Source of the DNA: an uncultured bacterium
GTDB taxonomy: Bacteria > Bacteroidota > Bacteroidia > Chitinophagales > CAIOSU01
Direction of reading: 5' to 3'
Length of the DNA stretch: 7,724 nucleotides
NCBI GenBank assembly: GCA_903861055.1
Contig: CAIOSU010000012.1
Span: forward strand, 1-7,724
In this document: positions 5,524-7,724 of the stretch, in pieces
How the letters are laid out: the number at the start of each line of letters is the position of its first letter
Numbering within the stretch: the stretch's first letter is position 1
The notes under the pieces: generated by a model
What the model was told of the DNA's origin: nothing
Seen by the model: only the letters and a program-made list of their open reading frames with translations
Database searches by the model: none
Translations under genes and position numbers: made by a program

Positions 5524-6027
5524 ATGTCGAAAGGAACCAAAGAAAAGAAGAGCGAGAAATTGAACCACATTGGTCTTGATAGTGCAAAAGCTAACGAACT
5601 TGCCAGCAAACTCAATGATTTGTTGGCCAACTATCAAGTATTTTATATGAATGCCCGCGGATACCATTACAATATACGAGGCGAGAAGTTTTTTGAGCTG
5701 CACCTAAAGTTTGAAGAACTATATACCGACTTGATACTGAAAGCAGATGAAATTGCCGAGCGTATACTTACCCTTGGCGAAACGCCTACGCATGCCTACA
5801 GCGGATACTTAAAAATCGCGGAAATTAAGGAGAAACAAAACGTAAACAGCCCCAAAGAAGCGGTTACTGAAATTTTGCAATCGTTTGCACTATTGCTTGC
5901 CAAACAACGCGTGCTATTGAGCCTCAGTGCCGAAGCCAACGATGAAGGCACTAATGCACAAATGAGTGATTACATTCGCGCCCAAGAAAAATTAGTGTGG
6001 ATGTACAGTGCCTTTTTGGGAAAGTGA
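5524..6027 (+). CDS. dps: Dps-family DNA-protection/ferritin-like protein
   Basis: A 167-residue cytoplasmic protein. Known for the family: twelve subunits form a shell that oxidises Fe2+ with hydrogen peroxide and stores the iron, protecting DNA; some members also bind DNA. Seen: a lysine-rich N-terminal tail (3-12, KGTKEKKSEK) that could contact DNA, then the four-helix domain. NARGYHYNIRGEKFFELHLKFEELY (43-67) and DEIAERILTLGETP (75-88) carry the inter-subunit ferroxidase ligands H48, H60, D75 and E79. Their spacing (12, 15, 4) is that of known Dps proteins; E64 sits at the fifth position. All are intact, so it should be active. The start at ATG 5524 follows a promoter-like element by about 30 bases; the in-frame ATG at 5461 would lie on that element. 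The next gene is convergent beyond an inverted repeat. Confidence 0.93.
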   Translation: MSKGTKEKKSEKLNHIGLDSAKANELASKLNDLLANYQVFYMNARGYHYNIRGEKFFELHLKFEELYTDLILKADEIAERILTLGETPTHAYSGYLKIAEIKEKQNVNSPKEAVTEILQSFALLLAKQRVLLSLSAEANDEGTNAQMSDYIRAQEKLVWMYSAFLGK

Positions 6028-6031
6028 TGCT

Positions 6032-6137
6032 GTTAATTTGAAAATTTGAAGATGGGCCAATTTGAAAATGGTGTTTCAGATAAAATGAATCACAACTCAA
6101 TTTTCAAATTTTCAAATTGGCACATTTTCAAATTAAC
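6032..6137. repeat. Long AT-rich inverted repeat between convergent dps and kinase genes
   Basis: Two perfect 14-base stems nest inside each other. The outer is GTTAATTTGAAAAT (6032-6045) with ATTTTCAAATTAAC (6124-6137). The inner is GCCAATTTGAAAAT (6056-6069) with ATTTTCAAATTGGC (6108-6121). A 10-base bulge (left) and a 2-base bulge (right) separate the stems, and the loop is 38 bases. The unit AATTTGAAAAT recurs in direct and inverted orientation. It fills the whole gap and covers the kinase stop codon (6133-6135), so it may act as a two-way transcription terminator or be a genome-wide intergenic repeat. Confidence 0.8.
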
Positions 6138-7284
6138 TAAGCGCTAACACCACCCTAAAGGTAGTGCCCTTGTTTTCGGCAGTTTCTTTCACAAATATTT
6201 TGCCGCCGTGGTACTGCTCTACAATACGTTTGGCAAGTGCCAAGCCGAGCCCCCAGCCACGTTTTTTGGTACTAAACCCCGGTTGGAAAACCATTTTCGA
6301 TTTTCCTTTTGGAATGCCCTTGCCCGTGTCGGCAATATCAATATATACTTTGCCATCTTCGGCATAGGCACTAATGGTAATAGTACCGATGCCTTCCATG
6401 GCATCTAAAGCGTTTTTCAATAGGTTCTCCATAACCCACTCAAATAAAGGTGGGTTGAGCAGCACTTGTACATTGTCGGGCAAGTTTATCTCAAAGTTCA
6501 CTTGATTAGATACGCGAGTTTCAATATAATTAATGCTTTTACCAAGCATCTCTTTAATATCGTGAGGTTCTAATCCAGGCTTTGAGCCTATTTTAGAAAA
6601 TCGTTCCGCAATTATTTCCAAACGGTTTACGTCTTTTTCCAATTCCATTGTTACATGCTCTTGCTCCGGGGCCGTTTCGCGCAAATACTCTACCCAAGCC
6701 ATAAGCGACGAAATTGGGGTGCCCAATTGGTGGGCCGTTTCTTTGGCCATGCCCACCCACAAGCGGTTTTGCTCAGATACTCGGGTAGTGCTCAAAGTAA
6801 TGTAACCCACCACCACAAACAACGCTATTACGCCCAATTGAATCCAAGGGAAATAGCGCAATTGCACTAATTGAAACGAATCTTTGTAATAAATATAATT
6901 AAAGTCGCCAGGAGAAATCTCAATTTCAATGGGTGGCATACCGCCTTTCATTTCAAAAAGCTGGTTGGGCAGGTAATTGGGGTCGTTAATGGCCTTCAAC
7001 GAATCCAGGTTTCTGGAATCGATGATATTGTCATCGCCATCCGTTAATATCATGGGCACACTGTTATTGTTGCGTATCACTTCAAACAGGAAACCGATAT
7101 CTGTGTTTTCATCGGCTAAGTTGAGGTTTCGGTAGGCATCAGCCCAAAGTTTTACTTTATTGCGCTCTTGCTCGGCCAAATCGCTTGCCAGCCAATTAGT
7201 GTAAACCAATGATATAACCACAATCATTAAAGCCGAAAGCAGAAACAGCACTTTTATCCTCGATTGGCTCTCATATAAGTTCAT
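6133..7284 (-). CDS. Membrane-bound sensor histidine kinase
   Basis: A 383-residue two-component kinase. Known role: it senses a signal outside the membrane, phosphorylates its own histidine and passes the phosphate to a response regulator. Seen: a first membrane helix (11-31), a short periplasmic sensor region (about 33-145, unclassified, with a PAS-like strand PMILTDGDDNIIDS at 77-90), and a second helix (147-165). There is no evident HAMP domain. A HisKA-type dimerisation box GMAKETAHQLGTPISSLMAW (178-197) with H185 follows. The ATPase domain has the N box NLLKNALDAM (287-296), G1 DTGKGIP (319-325), F box FQPGFSTK (333-340) and G2 GWGLGLALAK (343-352). All catalytic motifs are present. No response regulator lies in the window, so the partner is unknown. 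The start ATG is 33 bases after the stop of an upstream minus-strand gene, which suggests co-transcription. There is no Shine-Dalgarno sequence, as usual in this phylum. Confidence 0.93.
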   Translation of the reverse strand: MNLYESQSRIKVLFLLSALMIVVISLVYTNWLASDLAEQERNKVKLWADAYRNLNLADENTDIGFLFEVIRNNNSVPMILTDGDDNIIDSRNLDSLKAINDPNYLPNQLFEMKGGMPPIEIEISPGDFNYIYYKDSFQLVQLRYFPWIQLGVIALFVVVGYITLSTTRVSEQNRLWVGMAKETAHQLGTPISSLMAWVEYLRETAPEQEHVTMELEKDVNRLEIIAERFSKIGSKPGLEPHDIKEMLGKSINYIETRVSNQVNFEINLPDNVQVLLNPPLFEWVMENLLKNALDAMEGIGTITISAYAEDGKVYIDIADTGKGIPKGKSKMVFQPGFSTKKRGWGLGLALAKRIVEQYHGGKIFVKETAENKGTTFRVVLALS

Positions 7285-7317
7285 ACTGAAAAATAAGAAT
7301 TCTTGTGATGTAAAGTA

Positions 7318-7724
7318 TCATTTACCCTTTAAGCGGGTAATAACCGTGCCTTGATGCTCGCCATTGCCAAAAATAGGCCCTAACAACTTTTGCGCGGCCA
7401 AGCTGGTAGTGTGCTGGCTATCATAAAAGTTGGTAGTATCCATACTAAACGTATTTCGGTACATAAAATGATGCACGGTGTCAAAAACTGAAGCGGCATC
7501 GTCAATCCATCGTTGCCGCTCATCCCATAAATCCATTTCGGTGAGCATGGCTAGTAAGGGTTCGCTATCAGGAGTGGTAAACACCACGAAACGAGTATTT
7601 GGGAAACTATCCCTCAGTTGCTGGTACATGATGGGCAAGCTATCGCGGTACACGTAGTTGCCGTAAGATAGGTTCCGGAATATCTCCAATTGGTCGTGAA
7701 TGCGCTTTTGGCGCACTGTTTCGG
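7318..7724 (-). CDS. 3' part of an unrecognised protein, possibly with an SGNH-hydrolase-like end (gene leaves window)
   Basis: Only the last 134 complete codons are visible; the frame is open to the window edge, so the true start is outside (an in-frame GTG at 7716 is not a believable start). Seen: a soluble segment with no membrane helix and with aromatic and charged residues. A strand TRFVVFTTPDSEPLL follows a helix, and near the end come FYDSQHTTSLAAQKLLGPIF. The D..H pair followed by a small-residue helix resembles the last conserved block of SGNH/GDSL-type hydrolases and AlgX/DltD-like proteins. I regard that as a weak likeness because the nucleophile region is not in the window. It precedes the histidine kinase by 33 bases on the same strand. 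Confidence 0.6.
   Translation of the reverse strand, partial: ETVRQKRIHDQLEIFRNLSYGNYVYRDSLPIMYQQLRDSFPNTRFVVFTTPDSEPLLAMLTEMDLWDERQRWIDDAASVFDTVHHFMYRNTFSMDTTNFYDSQHTTSLAAQKLLGPIFGNGEHQGTVITRLKGK

Overview
The window looks like chromosomal DNA from a member of the Bacteroidota, possibly in the Chitinophagales/Sphingobacteriales/Flavobacteriales range; I cannot place it further. The evidence is: promoter-like elements of the Bacteroidota type (TTG, about 20 nt, TAnnTTTG) before several genes; start codons without a Shine-Dalgarno sequence; a tmRNA whose encoded tag reads GEYNYAMAA; a tmRNA gene that does not encode a complete CCA end; and typical families (DUF1573, secreted YceI, a Dps beginning MSKGTKEK).

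Layout. Positions 1-163 hold no gene that I can support. Positions 164-981 carry the decayed 3' part of a large serine recombinase, broken by a one-base frameshift near 664-678. Its reading frame runs straight into the 3' end of ssrA (tmRNA, minus strand, 905-1276), so this is probably the scar of an element inserted at ssrA. The ssrA terminator lies inside the recombinase tail. A 183-base divergent region (1277-1459) separates ssrA from a LYS1-type saccharopine dehydrogenase-like gene (1460-2674, plus). That gene meets a class I aminotransferase (2676-3902, minus) tail to tail with one base between stop codons. Next come a secreted DUF1573 protein (4069-4497, minus) with its own terminator, a secreted YceI-like protein (4765-5364, plus) with a strong terminator, and a Dps-type ferritin (5524-6027, plus). 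A long AT-rich inverted repeat (6032-6137) separates dps from a membrane histidine kinase (6133-7284, minus). The kinase is preceded by the 3' end of a gene that leaves the window on the right (7318-7724, minus).

How the genes relate. ssrA supplies ribosome rescue and seems to have been an integration target. The dehydrogenase and aminotransferase both belong to families acting on amino acids, but they are convergent and not an operon. The kinase and the partial gene above it are 33 bases apart on the same strand and may be co-transcribed. No complete new system is evident. The points most worth attention are the recombinase/ssrA junction, a palindrome inside the dehydrogenase promoter, the palindrome before dps, a heptamer tandem repeat before the aminotransferase, and the inverted repeat at 6032-6137.
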